Source: Hymenobacter sp. IS2118
GTDB taxonomy: Bacteria; Bacteroidota; Bacteroidia; Cytophagales; Hymenobacteraceae
DNA: 54,850 nt
NCBI RefSeq assembly: GCF_000715495.1
Contig: NZ_JNLX01000003.1
Span: 1-54,850, forward strand
Direction: 5' to 3'
In this document: positions 26,944 to 37,400 of the stretch, piece after piece
Numbering within the stretch: the stretch's first letter is position 1
Layout of the letters: the number at the start of each line of letters is the position of its first letter
Made by a program: the position numbers and the translations under genes
The notes under the pieces: generated by a model
Database searches by the model: none
Told to the model about the DNA's origin: nothing
Seen by the model: the letters and a program-made list of their open reading frames with translations, nothing else

Positions 26944-29712
26944 ATGCGCCTCACCTTATTAGGCTTCTTTTTGTTGTGGATGAATGTGTTGGCCTTCGGC
27001 CAGCAGGGTACGCTGGCGGGAAAAGTGACCGATAAAAAGGCCGGCGAAGGCGTAATTGGTGCTACCGTACTCGTGACTGGCACCACCCAGGCCGCCCCCG
27101 TGAACGTGGACGGCAGCTACACGCTGCCCCTCGACCCCGGCACCTACAACATCACGATGACCTACGTGGGCTACCAGCCGCTCACCTTCGCCGGCGTGGT
27201 GATAACCAGCGGCCAAACCACGACCCTGAATGGCGTGATGGCGGAAAGCGCCACCAGCCTCACCGAAGTGACCGTGACCGGCGTGAAGCAAACCGGTACC
27301 GAAGTGGCCCTGATTCAGGACCTGAAGCGGAGCGAGGTGGTGGTGAGCGGCATGAGTAACGACCAGATTGTGAAATCGCTGGACCGCGACGCTGCTGAAG
27401 TAGTGAAGCGGATTCCGGGCGTGACGGTGCAGAGCAACAACTTTATCGTGATTCGCGGCTTGGCCGAGCGCTATAATACCGTGCTGCTCAACGACGCCCT
27501 CACGCCCTCGGCCGAGGTGGACACCCGCTCGTTTTCCTTCGATATTCTGCCCAGCTCGGTGATTGACCGGGTGCTGATTTTCAAGTCGGGTTCGCCCGAG
27601 CTGCCCGGCGAGTTCGGCGGCGGCGTGGTGAAGGTGTACACCAAAAACTCGGTGCTGGAGAACAGCACCACGGCCAGCGTTTCGGGCTGGTACCGCAGCG
27701 GCACCACGTTCAACCCCTACCTGGCCAGCGCCCGCTCCGGCACCGACGCACTGGGCTTCGACGACGGCAAGCGCCAACTGCCCACGGCCGGTTCGACCGC
27801 CGAAATTGCTCCCAAGCTGCAAAACACCTTTTTTCCGCGCACCATTACGGCCCGGCCCGACGTGCGGATGTCGCTGGGGTTGAACCGCAAGTTTGAGATT
27901 GGGTCCAAGTACCTCAGCAACGTCACCTCGCTCTCGTATTCCAATACCCAGGAGCGCTACGACGTGACCCGCCAGCGCGTGGAGCTCTACCAGCAGGAGC
28001 CCGAGCTGGTGAACCTGCGCAGCGACTATACCGACAGCCGCTCGCTGGCTACTACCCGCCTGGGCATCATTCACAACTGGCAGGTGCGGCTAAACGACCG
28101 CAACCGCATCGATTTCCGCAACTTCCTGAACCAGTACGGCACTGACGAGGTGATTCATCGCACCGGGCTGTTTAACCCCCAGGACGAGGAGCGCGACGAG
28201 TACGCTACGCACTACCAGAGCCGCACCATTTACTCGGGCCAGCTGCAGGGACAGCACACCGTGGGCAGCACCGGGCACACCAGCCTCACGTGGTCGGGGG
28301 GCTACAACTACGTGTTTCGCGACGAGCCCGACTACCGCCGCTACCAGGGCCAGCGGGCCCGCGGTTCCAACGACCCGTTTCTGGTGCAGGTGCCGCTTGC
28401 CGGCGCTCCCAACCAGCTCGATGCCTCGCGCTTTTATTCCGATTTGAAGGAGAATACCTACATGCTGAGCGGGCAGTGGGAGCGGCGCTTTGCCGGCCGT
28501 GACACTACCAGCGTCAATCAATACAAGCTTCGGGTGGGCTTCTACGCCGAGCAAAAGGCCCGCACCCTGAACAACGACTACTACTCCTACACCCGCGACC
28601 GCGCCACCGACCCCGCCCTGCTTGAGCTGCCCATCGAGCGCATCTTCGACCCGGCCAACGTGGGCCCGAACGGCTTCAAGTTTGAGCGGGCCACCCGGCC
28701 CGAAGACCGCTACTCGGCCGAAAACGACTTGGTGGCCGGCTACGTGGGCGTGGTGGCGCCGCTCACCGAGCGCCTCAACGTGTCGGGCGGCGTGCGGCTG
28801 GAATACAACCGCAAGTACCTGCTCAGCGGCAACGACTCGACCTACGAGGAAAAGCGTTTCATTCCGATGCCCTCGCTCAACTCCACGTTCAATTTCAACG
28901 ACCGGTCGCTGCTGCGCCTGGCCGGCAGCGTGACCGTGAACCGGCCCGAGTTCCGGGAAGTGGCGCCCTACATTTTCTACGACTTCAGCACCGGCACGGC
29001 CGTAACTGGCAATACGAAGCTAAAAACGGCTTCTATCTACAACGCCGACCTGCGCTACGAGTTTTACCCCTCGCGCTCGGAGCTGCTCTCGGTGGGCGTG
29101 TTCTACAAGCACTTCCGCAACGCCATCGAGCAAACCATTTTGGCGCAGGGCGGCGAGGCCATCAACGTATCGTACCAGAACTCGCCCACGGCCTACGACT
29201 ACGGCGTGGAGCTGGAAGCGCGCAAAAGCCTGGTGGGCCTGAGTCAGAGCCCGTTTTTGCAGCGCCTGAACTTCGTGCTCAATGCCTCGCTCATCAAAAG
29301 CCGGGTAACGCTGGAAGACGACCAGCGGCAGATTCTGAACCGGCCGCTGCAAGGCCAGTCGCCCTACGTGGTGAACGTGGGCGCCTTTTATCAGGACGAT
29401 GAGCACCACTGGCAGGCAGCGGTCCAGTACAACGTGGTGGGCCCGCGCATTGTGCTGGTGGGCGACCGCACCGACAACTTCTCGGTAATTGACCGCCAAC
29501 GCCACGTGGTAGACCTGTCGGTGACCAAAACCGTGGGCACGCACCTGGAAATCAGGGCGGGCATTCAGGACCTGCTGAACCAGCCCGTGCGCCAGAGCTG
29601 GGACTTGAACCGCGATAACAAAATCAACCGTGGCACCCAGGAAGAGCGCACCCACTTCGGCAGCTTCCGGCGCGGGCAGTACTCTACCCTCGGGCTCACC
29701 TACCGCTTCTAG
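26944..29712 (+). CDS. TonB-dependent outer-membrane receptor with CarboxypepD_reg-like N-terminus
   Basis: 922 residues. Signal peptide RLTLLGFFLLWMNVLAFG. A carboxypeptidase-regulatory-like beta-sandwich spans about 20-100 (LAGKVTDKKAGEGVIGATVL, then GTYNITMTYVGYQPL). The plug is at about 115-235 (VVKRIPGVTVQSNNFIVIRG, LAERYNTVLLND, GSPELPGEFGGGVVKVYTKN) and the barrel runs to the end (STLGLTYRF). It imports an unknown ligand across the outer membrane using TonB energy. The next gene, 128 nt on in the same direction, encodes a T9SS-secreted surface protein, and the two probably form a functional pair. No regulator or anti-sigma gene is adjacent. Confidence 0.92.
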   Translation: MRLTLLGFFLLWMNVLAFGQQGTLAGKVTDKKAGEGVIGATVLVTGTTQAAPVNVDGSYTLPLDPGTYNITMTYVGYQPLTFAGVVITSGQTTTLNGVMAESATSLTEVTVTGVKQTGTEVALIQDLKRSEVVVSGMSNDQIVKSLDRDAAEVVKRIPGVTVQSNNFIVIRGLAERYNTVLLNDALTPSAEVDTRSFSFDILPSSVIDRVLIFKSGSPELPGEFGGGVVKVYTKNSVLENSTTASVSGWYRSGTTFNPYLASARSGTDALGFDDGKRQLPTAGSTAEIAPKLQNTFFPRTITARPDVRMSLGLNRKFEIGSKYLSNVTSLSYSNTQERYDVTRQRVELYQQEPELVNLRSDYTDSRSLATTRLGIIHNWQVRLNDRNRIDFRNFLNQYGTDEVIHRTGLFNPQDEERDEYATHYQSRTIYSGQLQGQHTVGSTGHTSLTWSGGYNYVFRDEPDYRRYQGQRARGSNDPFLVQVPLAGAPNQLDASRFYSDLKENTYMLSGQWERRFAGRDTTSVNQYKLRVGFYAEQKARTLNNDYYSYTRDRATDPALLELPIERIFDPANVGPNGFKFERATRPEDRYSAENDLVAGYVGVVAPLTERLNVSGGVRLEYNRKYLLSGNDSTYEEKRFIPMPSLNSTFNFNDRSLLRLAGSVTVNRPEFREVAPYIFYDFSTGTAVTGNTKLKTASIYNADLRYEFYPSRSELLSVGVFYKHFRNAIEQTILAQGGEAINVSYQNSPTAYDYGVELEARKSLVGLSQSPFLQRLNFVLNASLIKSRVTLEDDQRQILNRPLQGQSPYVVNVGAFYQDDEHHWQAAVQYNVVGPRIVLVGDRTDNFSVIDRQRHVVDLSVTKTVGTHLEIRAGIQDLLNQPVRQSWDLNRDNKINRGTQEERTHFGSFRRGQYSTLGLTYRF

Positions 29713-29840
29713 GCCGGGCAGCAAGCAACAATAAGGTAACACGTAACCAACTGAATGGTAACGCCTGTCCCTTGGGGCGGGCGTTGCTGTTTCGGTCCTT
29801 TGCAGGACGAAATCTCCCGTACTATTCCCCTCCCTTTGAT

Positions 29841-31631
29841 ATGAAAAAGCTTGTACTCTCTGCCCTGCTGGCGGTGGCCGCCGTGGCCGCCACCCGCACC
29901 GAAGCCTTGGCCCAAACCGCCTGCCCTGCGTCGGCAGCGCCCATCAGCGTGCCGGCCGGCGTGCTCACCGGTGCCATTACCTGGTCCAATACCAACATTT
30001 ACCTCATCAATGGCAACGTGGTGGTAGGCCCCGGCGCAGTGCTCACCATTGAGCCCGGCACCATCATCAAGGGCGACCGTAACAGCAACGGCACGCTCAT
30101 CGTGGCCCGTGGCGGCCGGCTCGAAGCCAGCGGCACGGCCACGCAACCCATCGTGTTCACCTCGAACCAGCCGGCCGGCTCGCGGGCCCGTGGCGACTGG
30201 GGTGGCATCATCATGCTGGGCCGCTCGCAGGAAAACGTGGCCGGCGACCCGCTCATCGAAGGCGTGGCGGGCTACAACTACGGGCCGGGTTTCGTGAGCG
30301 GCACGAGCGGCGCCGAAAACGCGCCCGTGCTCAACGACAACTCCGGCACGCTGCGCTACGTGCGCATCGAGTTTCCGGGCATTCTCATTTCGACGGGCAA
30401 CGAAATCAACGGCCTGACGATGGGCGGCGTGGGCTCGGGCACTACCATCGACCACGTGCAGGTTTCTTTTTCCGGCGACGATTCGTTTGAGTGGTTCGGC
30501 GGCACCGTGAACGCCAAGCACCTGATTTCCTACGGCGCGCTCGACGACGACTTCGACAGCGACAACGGCTTTGCCGGTAACGTGCAGTTTGGCCTGGCCC
30601 TGCGCGACCCCTCGGCGGCCGACGTGTCCGATTCTAACGGCTTTGAGTCCGACAACGACCGCAACGGCTCCAACGCTACGCCCCAAACCGCGCCCGTGTT
30701 CTCCAACATGAGCCTGTTTCTGCCTTCGGCCGGCGCCGGCCAGACCTTTGCCGAGCGGCACCGCCGCGGCGCCCACATCCGCCGCAACTCGGCCCTGTCG
30801 CTGCTCAACTCCGTGATTTCGGGCCCCTACGCCCCCGTGCTCAATATCGACGCGGCCACGGCTAGCAGCGGCGGTTTCATCACCCCCAACTCGGAAACCC
30901 AGGCTGCGAACGGCAACTTGGTGCTCAAAAACAACGTGTTTGCCCTGGGTGGCACCCGCACCGGCAGTTCCACGCCCGGCAACTTTAGCGTCACCACCGG
31001 CAGCACGTTCGATATCGCAGGTTTTTTCAACGACGCGAGCCGCGCCAACCTTATCACCACGCAGGCGGCCCTGAACCTCAACGCCGACAATTTTGGGCTC
31101 GTAGACCTGGCCTCGGCTGGCAACTGCGGCTTCGCGGTGAACTGCATGCCCGACTTTAGCCTGCCCGCGGCCTCGCCGCTCGTAGCCGGCGCGGCCTTTA
31201 CCGATGCTAAGGTGAGCGGCGCTTTCTTCGATAAGGTGGACTATCGGGGCGCATTTGGCCCGGCCGGCACGCCCAACTGGGCAGCGGGCTGGAGCAACTT
31301 CAACCCCCAAATCACCTGCTACAACCGCCCCGGCCTCACGCTGGGCAACCGTGAGGTAGTGACCGCCCCGCTGCAGGCCCTCAGCGTGGCGCCCAACCCC
31401 ACCAACGGCACCGCCGCTACCCTGGGTTTCGAGGTGAAGCGCGCCACCACCGCCACCGTGCGCATCGTCGACATGATGGGCCGCGAAATAGCCACCGTGC
31501 TGAATGCAGGTAAGTTAGGGGCGGGCCCGCAGCGCCTGACCCTGCCCGCCAACCTGGCCCCCGGCGTGTACCTGGCCACTGTAACCACTGGCGAGGCCGT
31601 GCAGTCGGTACGCTTCGTGGTGACGCAATAA
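29841..31631 (+). CDS. Secreted protein with T9SS type A sorting domain
   Basis: 596 residues from ATG 29841. Signal peptide ending at RTEALAQT. The body has beta-helix-like repeats with many Gly and Asn (NTNIYLINGNVVVGPGAVLT, IEPGTIIKGDRNSNGTLIVA, GDWGGIIMLGRSQENV), resembling surface-exposed right-handed beta-helices. The last 80 residues form the type A sorting domain (LSVAPNPTNGTAATLGFEV, then VRIVDMMGREIATVL and PGVYLATVTTGEAVQSVRF), which sends it through SprA and attaches it to the surface or releases it. It lies behind the TonB receptor gene and ends before a strong terminator, so the two look like one operon. Ligand unknown. Confidence 0.88.
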   Translation: MKKLVLSALLAVAAVAATRTEALAQTACPASAAPISVPAGVLTGAITWSNTNIYLINGNVVVGPGAVLTIEPGTIIKGDRNSNGTLIVARGGRLEASGTATQPIVFTSNQPAGSRARGDWGGIIMLGRSQENVAGDPLIEGVAGYNYGPGFVSGTSGAENAPVLNDNSGTLRYVRIEFPGILISTGNEINGLTMGGVGSGTTIDHVQVSFSGDDSFEWFGGTVNAKHLISYGALDDDFDSDNGFAGNVQFGLALRDPSAADVSDSNGFESDNDRNGSNATPQTAPVFSNMSLFLPSAGAGQTFAERHRRGAHIRRNSALSLLNSVISGPYAPVLNIDAATASSGGFITPNSETQAANGNLVLKNNVFALGGTRTGSSTPGNFSVTTGSTFDIAGFFNDASRANLITTQAALNLNADNFGLVDLASAGNCGFAVNCMPDFSLPAASPLVAGAAFTDAKVSGAFFDKVDYRGAFGPAGTPNWAAGWSNFNPQITCYNRPGLTLGNREVVTAPLQALSVAPNPTNGTAATLGFEVKRATTATVRIVDMMGREIATVLNAGKLGAGPQRLTLPANLAPGVYLATVTTGEAVQSVRFVVTQ

Positions 31632-31664
31632 GCACCGTTTCAATCCTTTTTTCTGTATTGAAGC

Positions 31665-31697
31665 AAAAGCCTGCCCTTCTCTAAGGGCAGGCTTTTT
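31665..31697 (+). terminator. Terminator behind the receptor/T9SS protein pair
   Basis: An 11-bp stem GCCTGCCCTT-ctct-AAGGGCAGGC with A and T tracts on both sides, 33 nt after the stop codon. Confidence 0.88.
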
Positions 31698-31740
31698 CCG
31701 TAGCGCCGGGCCGTACAAAGCGGGAGCGGAGGCCGGGGCC

Positions 31741-31748
31741 TTACTTTG
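31741..31748 (+). promoter_or_regulatory. Possible -7 box (TTACTTTG) close to a glycosyltransferase start
   Basis: A near match to TAnnTTTG only 6 nt before ATG 31755, behind a terminator. If used, the mRNA would be almost leaderless. Confidence 0.35.
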
Positions 31749-31754
31749 TACCGA

Positions 31755-32981
31755 ATGCCGCCGTCTCCATCTGATTCCTCCGTGCCCGCGCCCCGCGTGT
31801 TGATGCTGCCCAAGTGGTATCCCAACCGCTACGACGACCAGGACGGCGACTTTGTGGGGCGCCACGTGGCCGCCATTGCCCAGCAAGGCGGGGCCGCCGT
31901 GGCCGTGCTTTTTGCCGCCGTGGCCCGCGGCCCCCTGCCCGGTTTAATTGCTGCGGAGGAAGATTTTAGCGGCCCCTGGCCCACGCTGCGCTACTATTAC
32001 CGCGCCGCGCCCACCGGCCTCGCCCTGCTCGACAAGCCCCTGAAACTGCTGCTCTACTTCTGGTGCCTGGCGCGGGGCTACCGGCGCATCTGCGGTCACT
32101 GGGGCCAGCCGCCGGCCCTGGTGCACGTGCATGTGCTGCTGCGCACGGGGCTATTTGCCTGGGCGTTGCGCCTGTGGTTCGGCATTCCTTTCATCATTAC
32201 CGAGCACTGGACGGCCTATCTGCCGGGCCGGGCCGAAGCCCTGAGCTGGCCCCGCCGGCTGCTGACGCGGGCTGTGGTGCGGCGGGCGGCAGCGCTGCAT
32301 ACCGTGTCGGCTAATCTGCGCGCTGCGCTGGCAGCCTTGGGAGCCGTCAATGCCCGCACAGTGGTGATACCCAACGTGGTGGATACGGCCCTGTTTCATC
32401 CCGCAGCGTCGCTGGTGCGCACGTCGGGCGGGCCAGTGCTGCTGCACGTGGCTGCCTTCAATGAAGCGGCCAAGAACCTGAGCGGGCTGCTACGGGTGGT
32501 GGCCGGGCTACGCAGCCAGCTGCCCGGCCTGCGACTGCGCATAGCCGGCTACGGGCCCGACGAAGCCCTGATGCGTGCTGAGGCTGCCCGGCTGGGCCTG
32601 CTCACCGAGGGCTCCGTCGTTTTTCTGGGCAAGCTGACCCATGCCGAGGTAGCCGAGGAAATGCGCCGCGCGTCGTGCTTCGTGCTTTTCTCAAATTTTG
32701 AAAACCTGCCCTGCGTGTTGGTCGAAGCCCAGGCCAGCGGCCTGCCGGCGGTGGCCACCAAAGTGGGCGGCGTGCCGGAGCTGCTGCCGGCTGACGGTCG
32801 CTTCGGCGAACTGGTGGCAGCCGGCGACGAAGCCGCGCTGACGCAGGCTATCCAGACCGTACTGGCCACTACATACGACGCGGCGGCGTTGCGGGCCAAT
32901 GCCGAAGCACATTTTAGCGTGCCGGCGGTGGGGGCGGCGTTCCGGCTTTTGTACCGGGAGGTGTTGGGGCGGGCGTTGTAG
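31755..32981 (+). CDS. GT4-family glycosyltransferase
   Basis: 408 residues. GT-B fold: the N-terminal half (APRVLMLPKWYPNRYDDQDG, then ITEHWTAYLPG) and a C-terminal Glycos_transf_1 domain (about 205-385) with LLHVAAFNEAAKNLSGLLRV, LRIAGYGPDEALM and the EAQASGLPAVATKVGGVPE donor-site motif. It adds a sugar, probably from a nucleotide-sugar donor, to a polysaccharide or lipid-linked glycan at the cytoplasmic face. It is followed 74 nt later by a flippase-like gene, so the pair may serve cell-surface polysaccharide or glycoprotein glycan synthesis. The specific product cannot be inferred. Confidence 0.9.
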   Translation: MPPSPSDSSVPAPRVLMLPKWYPNRYDDQDGDFVGRHVAAIAQQGGAAVAVLFAAVARGPLPGLIAAEEDFSGPWPTLRYYYRAAPTGLALLDKPLKLLLYFWCLARGYRRICGHWGQPPALVHVHVLLRTGLFAWALRLWFGIPFIITEHWTAYLPGRAEALSWPRRLLTRAVVRRAAALHTVSANLRAALAALGAVNARTVVIPNVVDTALFHPAASLVRTSGGPVLLHVAAFNEAAKNLSGLLRVVAGLRSQLPGLRLRIAGYGPDEALMRAEAARLGLLTEGSVVFLGKLTHAEVAEEMRRASCFVLFSNFENLPCVLVEAQASGLPAVATKVGGVPELLPADGRFGELVAAGDEAALTQAIQTVLATTYDAAALRANAEAHFSVPAVGAAFRLLYREVLGRAL

Positions 32982-33055
32982 GTTGGATTTTTGAAGTGGT
33001 ATGTAACGCCCCATTTCCCCATGTTCCGGCCCCGGTGCCGACCTTGCGGCCCGGC

Positions 33056-34324
33056 ATGCTAAAACGGATTCTTCAACACTTCGCGGCGCGGGTACTCACG
33101 GCGGGGCTGAGCTTCGCGGTGGTGTGGCTCACGGCGCGGTACCTGGGGGCGGCCGGGCGCGGGCAAGTCAGCTTGTTTGTGACCGACGTAGCGGGGCTGG
33201 TGCTGCTGGCCGGGCTGGTGGGCGGCTCGTCGCTGATATACCTCGTGCCGCGGCGCAACGCCTGGCACCTGCTCCTGCCTGCCTACGGCTGGGCGCTGGT
33301 GGTGAGTGGTTTGGGAGCGGCTGCGGTGGGGCTGTTGCGGCCCGCCAGCTTCGCCTACACGCTGCATCTGGGGGGCGTGACGCTGGTACAGGTGCTGCTT
33401 TCCATTAATGTGTTTCTGCTGCTGGGCCGGCAGCGCGAGCGTGCCTTCAACGTGCTCACTACCGCGCAGGCCGGGCTGCTGGCCGGGGCGCTGGCGCTGG
33501 CGTTTGGGCCGGGGCAGTGGCTCAGCATCACGGCCTACTACTACGCCAACTACGTAGCCTACGGCCTGCCGTGGCTCATCAGCACGGTTTTGCTGCTGCG
33601 CCTGCCCGATGCCTGGGACCGCCGCCGTCCGCGCCGCCGCGCCGCCGCCCGCGAGCTGGCTCGCCACAGCCGCGGCGCCCACCTGTCCAACCTGCTCACC
33701 TTCGCCAACTACCGCTTCGGCTACTACGCCGTGGCGTACCTGGCCGATACCCGGTCGCTGGGCATTCTCTCGGTGGGTGTGGCTCTGGCCGAGGCCATTT
33801 GGCTAATTCCGCGCAGTACCGCCCTCATTCAATATGTAGCCCTGGTGAACGCGGCCGACAAGCGCGGCCAAACCTACGCGGCGCTCCGGGGCAGCCGGCT
33901 CACGCTGTTGGCCACGGCGGCGGCGGTGCTGGTGCTGGTGGCCGTGCCCGCGGCGTGGCTGGCGGCCATTTTTGGCCCCGAGTTTGGGGCGGCACGCGCC
34001 GTGATTCTCGCGCTGGCGCCCGGCATTTTCATCAACGGGGCGGGCATGCAGGCCAGCAGCTATTTCAGCGGCATGGCCCGCTACGGCGTCAACAACCGTG
34101 CGGCGCTGCTGGGCCTGGTTGCTGCCGTGCCCACGAGCCTGGTGCTGGTGCCGCGCCTGGGCATGGTAGGCGCGGCGCTGGGCATGTCGGCCTCCTACGC
34201 GGCCAGCGCCACGTACCTGCTCTGGCAGTACCGGCGCGCCATTCAGGCCCGCTGGCGCGATTTGCTGCCCGGCCGGGATGATGCCCGCTGGCTGCTGCGG
34301 CGCGGGCGCCCGGCCGAAGTGTGA
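33056..34324 (+). CDS. Polysaccharide flippase-like membrane protein (MOP superfamily)
   Basis: 422 residues from ATG 33056 (LKRILQHFAARVLTAGLSFA). About twelve hydrophobic segments, with the Wzx-like N-terminal pattern VVWLTARYLGAAGRGQVSLF and a late conserved stretch (GMVGAALGMSASYAASATYL). Flippases of this kind move lipid-linked oligosaccharides across the inner membrane. An upstream frame extension of 20 codons adds no membrane segment and is left out. Its place directly behind a glycosyltransferase supports a role in surface glycan export. Confidence 0.85.
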   Translation: MLKRILQHFAARVLTAGLSFAVVWLTARYLGAAGRGQVSLFVTDVAGLVLLAGLVGGSSLIYLVPRRNAWHLLLPAYGWALVVSGLGAAAVGLLRPASFAYTLHLGGVTLVQVLLSINVFLLLGRQRERAFNVLTTAQAGLLAGALALAFGPGQWLSITAYYYANYVAYGLPWLISTVLLLRLPDAWDRRRPRRRAAARELARHSRGAHLSNLLTFANYRFGYYAVAYLADTRSLGILSVGVALAEAIWLIPRSTALIQYVALVNAADKRGQTYAALRGSRLTLLATAAAVLVLVAVPAAWLAAIFGPEFGAARAVILALAPGIFINGAGMQASSYFSGMARYGVNNRAALLGLVAAVPTSLVLVPRLGMVGAALGMSASYAASATYLLWQYRRAIQARWRDLLPGRDDARWLLRRGRPAEV

Positions 34325-34434
34325 TTGTCGCTAAGGCATCCCTGGCCGTTGTTGGCGCGCTGGCCGCAGTTACGCGCTACGCGCTAAACTGTGGCCAGCC
34401 GAAGGCTACCAGCTAAAAGCTAGCAGCTCAATAC

Positions 34435-37400
34435 TTACCGGCGCACTTCCACCCAGCCTTTCACGCGGCGGTCGTCGGCATCGCGCAGCAGGTAGTAGTA
34501 AACGCCGTTGGGCACGCCCTTGGCATCCCAGTTATTCTGGTAATTGTCGGTCTGGTACACCCGCTGGCCCCAGCGCGAAAATACTTCCAGTGAGGCCAGG
34601 CGGCAGCTGAAACGGGGCCGGAAGGTTTGGTTGGCGTCGTCGTCGTTGGGGGTGATGATGTTGGGCACGAACACGTCGCCGATGACCACGGGCGCGAAGC
34701 CGGTCAGGACTTCACAGTTGCCGTAGCGGGCCGTGAGGGTAACCTGGTACGTGCCCGGCTGGGTATAGGTGTGGGTAGGCGTAGGCTTGTCGCTGGTGGC
34801 CGGGCCATCGCCAAAATTCCACAGGTACACCGCATTGGGCGCCAGCAGCACGGGCGTGAACATGATTTCAAGCGGAGCGAGGCCCGTGTACTGCGGCGCG
34901 CTGGCGCACACGGGCAGGTTCAGCCCCACGTCCTGGGCCGAGGTAGGCGCTAATATCACCCGCTTGGTAGCCGCCGTCTGGCAGACGCCATCCACCACGG
35001 TGTAGGTGACCGGGAAGATGCCGCCCCGGTTGCCGGTATCCGGCGGCGTGAAAAAGCCGGTGGCCGAAACCCCGGTGCCACTCCAGACGCCGCCCGCCGG
35101 CGAGCCGCGCAGCTGAAACGGCTGGCGTAGGTCGGCGCACAGCGTGGTATCACGTCCCACCGTAACGGTGGGCGGCCGGCTCACCATCACCTGCTGCGTG
35201 ATTACGCCGCAGCCCAGCGAATCGGACACGGCGTACGAGAGCGTGTGCGTGCCCGCCCCGGCCGTGGCGGGGCTGAAGCGCCCGCCCGCCACGCCCGGCC
35301 CGCTGAAAACTCCTCCGGCCGGTGTGGCGCTCAAAGCCAGTGCGGGCATGGTGGTGCATTGCGGCGGCACCGGCGCAAATACCGGTACCACAAGCGGCGC
35401 CACCAGGTAGCGCACCGTGCGTGTGCTTTGGCAAGTGCCCGTGGCCTGCACCGTGTAGCTCAGCGGGTACTGGCCAGCGCCCACCGCCGAGGGCACGAAG
35501 CGGTAGCCCCCGCCCGGCAGGGCTTCCACGCCCGGCCCGCTCCACACGCCACCGGCCGGGCGCCCGCCCAGCGGCACGGGCCCGTCGGTCACGCACACGA
35601 AGCGGCGGGGGCCGGGGTCGGCCTGCACTACTTCGAAATTGATTTTGAAGGCTGCGTTGTTGCAGTTGGTGCTGCCGTTGCGGGTGGAGTAGCTGCCCGC
35701 GCCGGGCGGCACCGGGAAGCCCTGGGTACCGCCGCAGCTGGCGCACACGGCCTGGTACACCACGCCGCGCTTGTCGAAGCGCGAAGTGCCGCCGTCCACG
35801 TGCTCGCCCCGGCCGCCCCGCTCACCGAAAAAAGTGCCGTATTCCAGGCTGGTCATGCCGGCCGAAAACTGGGCCAGGTAGAAGTCGCTGCCGTCGGTGG
35901 TGCCCTGCGTGGCATTGCCCGTCACGGGCAGGCCGGTGGTGTTGCCGCCCAACCAGGCAGCGTTGGTGTTGCCGCCCCAGCCGCTGATGTACACCCGCTC
36001 GCAGTCGTCGACCAGAAAGGCGGTGGGCACCAGGTTGGGCCCGCCACGGGCCCCGGCGCGGTTGCCGAATGCCGTGTTGTAAATGCTGGTCGTGAGGTCG
36101 GGGTCGAGCTTTTGAATGAATTGCGTGCCCCCCGCCGTGCCAAACAGCCCCTGGGGAATGGTCACCGTGCCCAGCGTCTGGCCAAATAAATAGGGGTTCC
36201 CGGTGGCATCGAGCTGCAGGAAATAGGCTTGGTCATAGGAATCGGTGCCGATGAAGGTGGCGCGTTCCAGGGTGCGGCCGTCGGGGCTGATGCGGGCGGC
36301 GAAGCCATCGGTGCCGCCGCCGGGCGCGGCCGGCAGGTAGGCATCGGCCGAGGCCGGAAAATTGGCCGAGGTGGTGCCGCCGCACACGAATACCCGGCCC
36401 TGCGCGTCGCGCTGCACCGAATAAGCAGCTTCGGCCCCGGCACCCCCCAGAAAACCGGTCCACAGGGCCGCGTCCAGGTTGGGTGTCAGCTTGCTCACCA
36501 GCGCATCGGTGCCGCCGCCCCGGAAGGTGGGGTTGAAGCCCTGCGTGAGTCCCAGCAGGTTGGGCGAGCTGGTGGCGGCGGCAATGTAGACGTTGCCGGC
36601 CTCGTCGAGCAGCACGTCGCTGCGGAAAGCGTCGCCATAGTTGGCCCCGATGGACCGCGGCTGGGCCACCACCCCGTCGTTGCCCGACCCACCAAAGTAC
36701 GTGCTGGCCACGAGCGTGCTGCCACTGGCATTGAAACGGGTAATGACGAGGTCCGACCCGTTAGGCATCGTGGTATTGGCCTGCCCCGAGCCCAGCGGGT
36801 CGAGGGCCGAGCCGCCACCAAAGCGCGGCTGCATGGCCCCGGCCGTGGTAGGGTAGTTCGTGGACGACGTGCTGCCGAGCACCACCAGCTCATTCTGCCC
36901 GTTCACCACCAGGCTGTGCGGAAAATCGGCCTCGTTGCCGCCCAGGTAGGTGGCCCACACCCGCGACGCCTGCCCGGTAAGCTGGGTGTTGTATTTGATG
37001 ATGGCCATGTCGACCACGCTGCTGAAGGTGGTGCGAAACGCCCCCGGCGTGGTCGGAAACACCCCGCCCGTGTTGAACACGATGCCGCCCGAGTACATGT
37101 TGCCCGCGTTGTCATAAGTAGCCGTGTACCCCCAGTTGTCGGCCGTGGAGCCGGTCAGGCTCGAAAACTGCACCGTGGGGTCAATGGTCAGCGCGCGGGC
37201 CTTGTCGTAGGCCCCGAGGGCGAAGCTGATGGTGCGGCCCGTGAGTACGTAGCGGCAGGCCACGTCCCGCTGCCGGCCCGCGGCATCGAGCTGCCAGGCT
37301 TTGGGGGCCAGCTCGGTAGTGGTGCCCACGGTAGTTTTAATGACGAGGTTGCCGGCGGCGTTCAGGCTTAGGCTGCTGGCGCCGTCGTAGCGCAGCAGCA

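Noticed and set aside
29709..31310. 533-codon open frame on the minus strand
   Set aside because: Antisense to the T9SS type A protein gene; no motif, signal peptide or own promoter.
36229..37371. 380-codon open frame on the plus strand
   Set aside because: Antisense to the type B cargo gene with shadow-type composition (Gly, Arg, Val, His).
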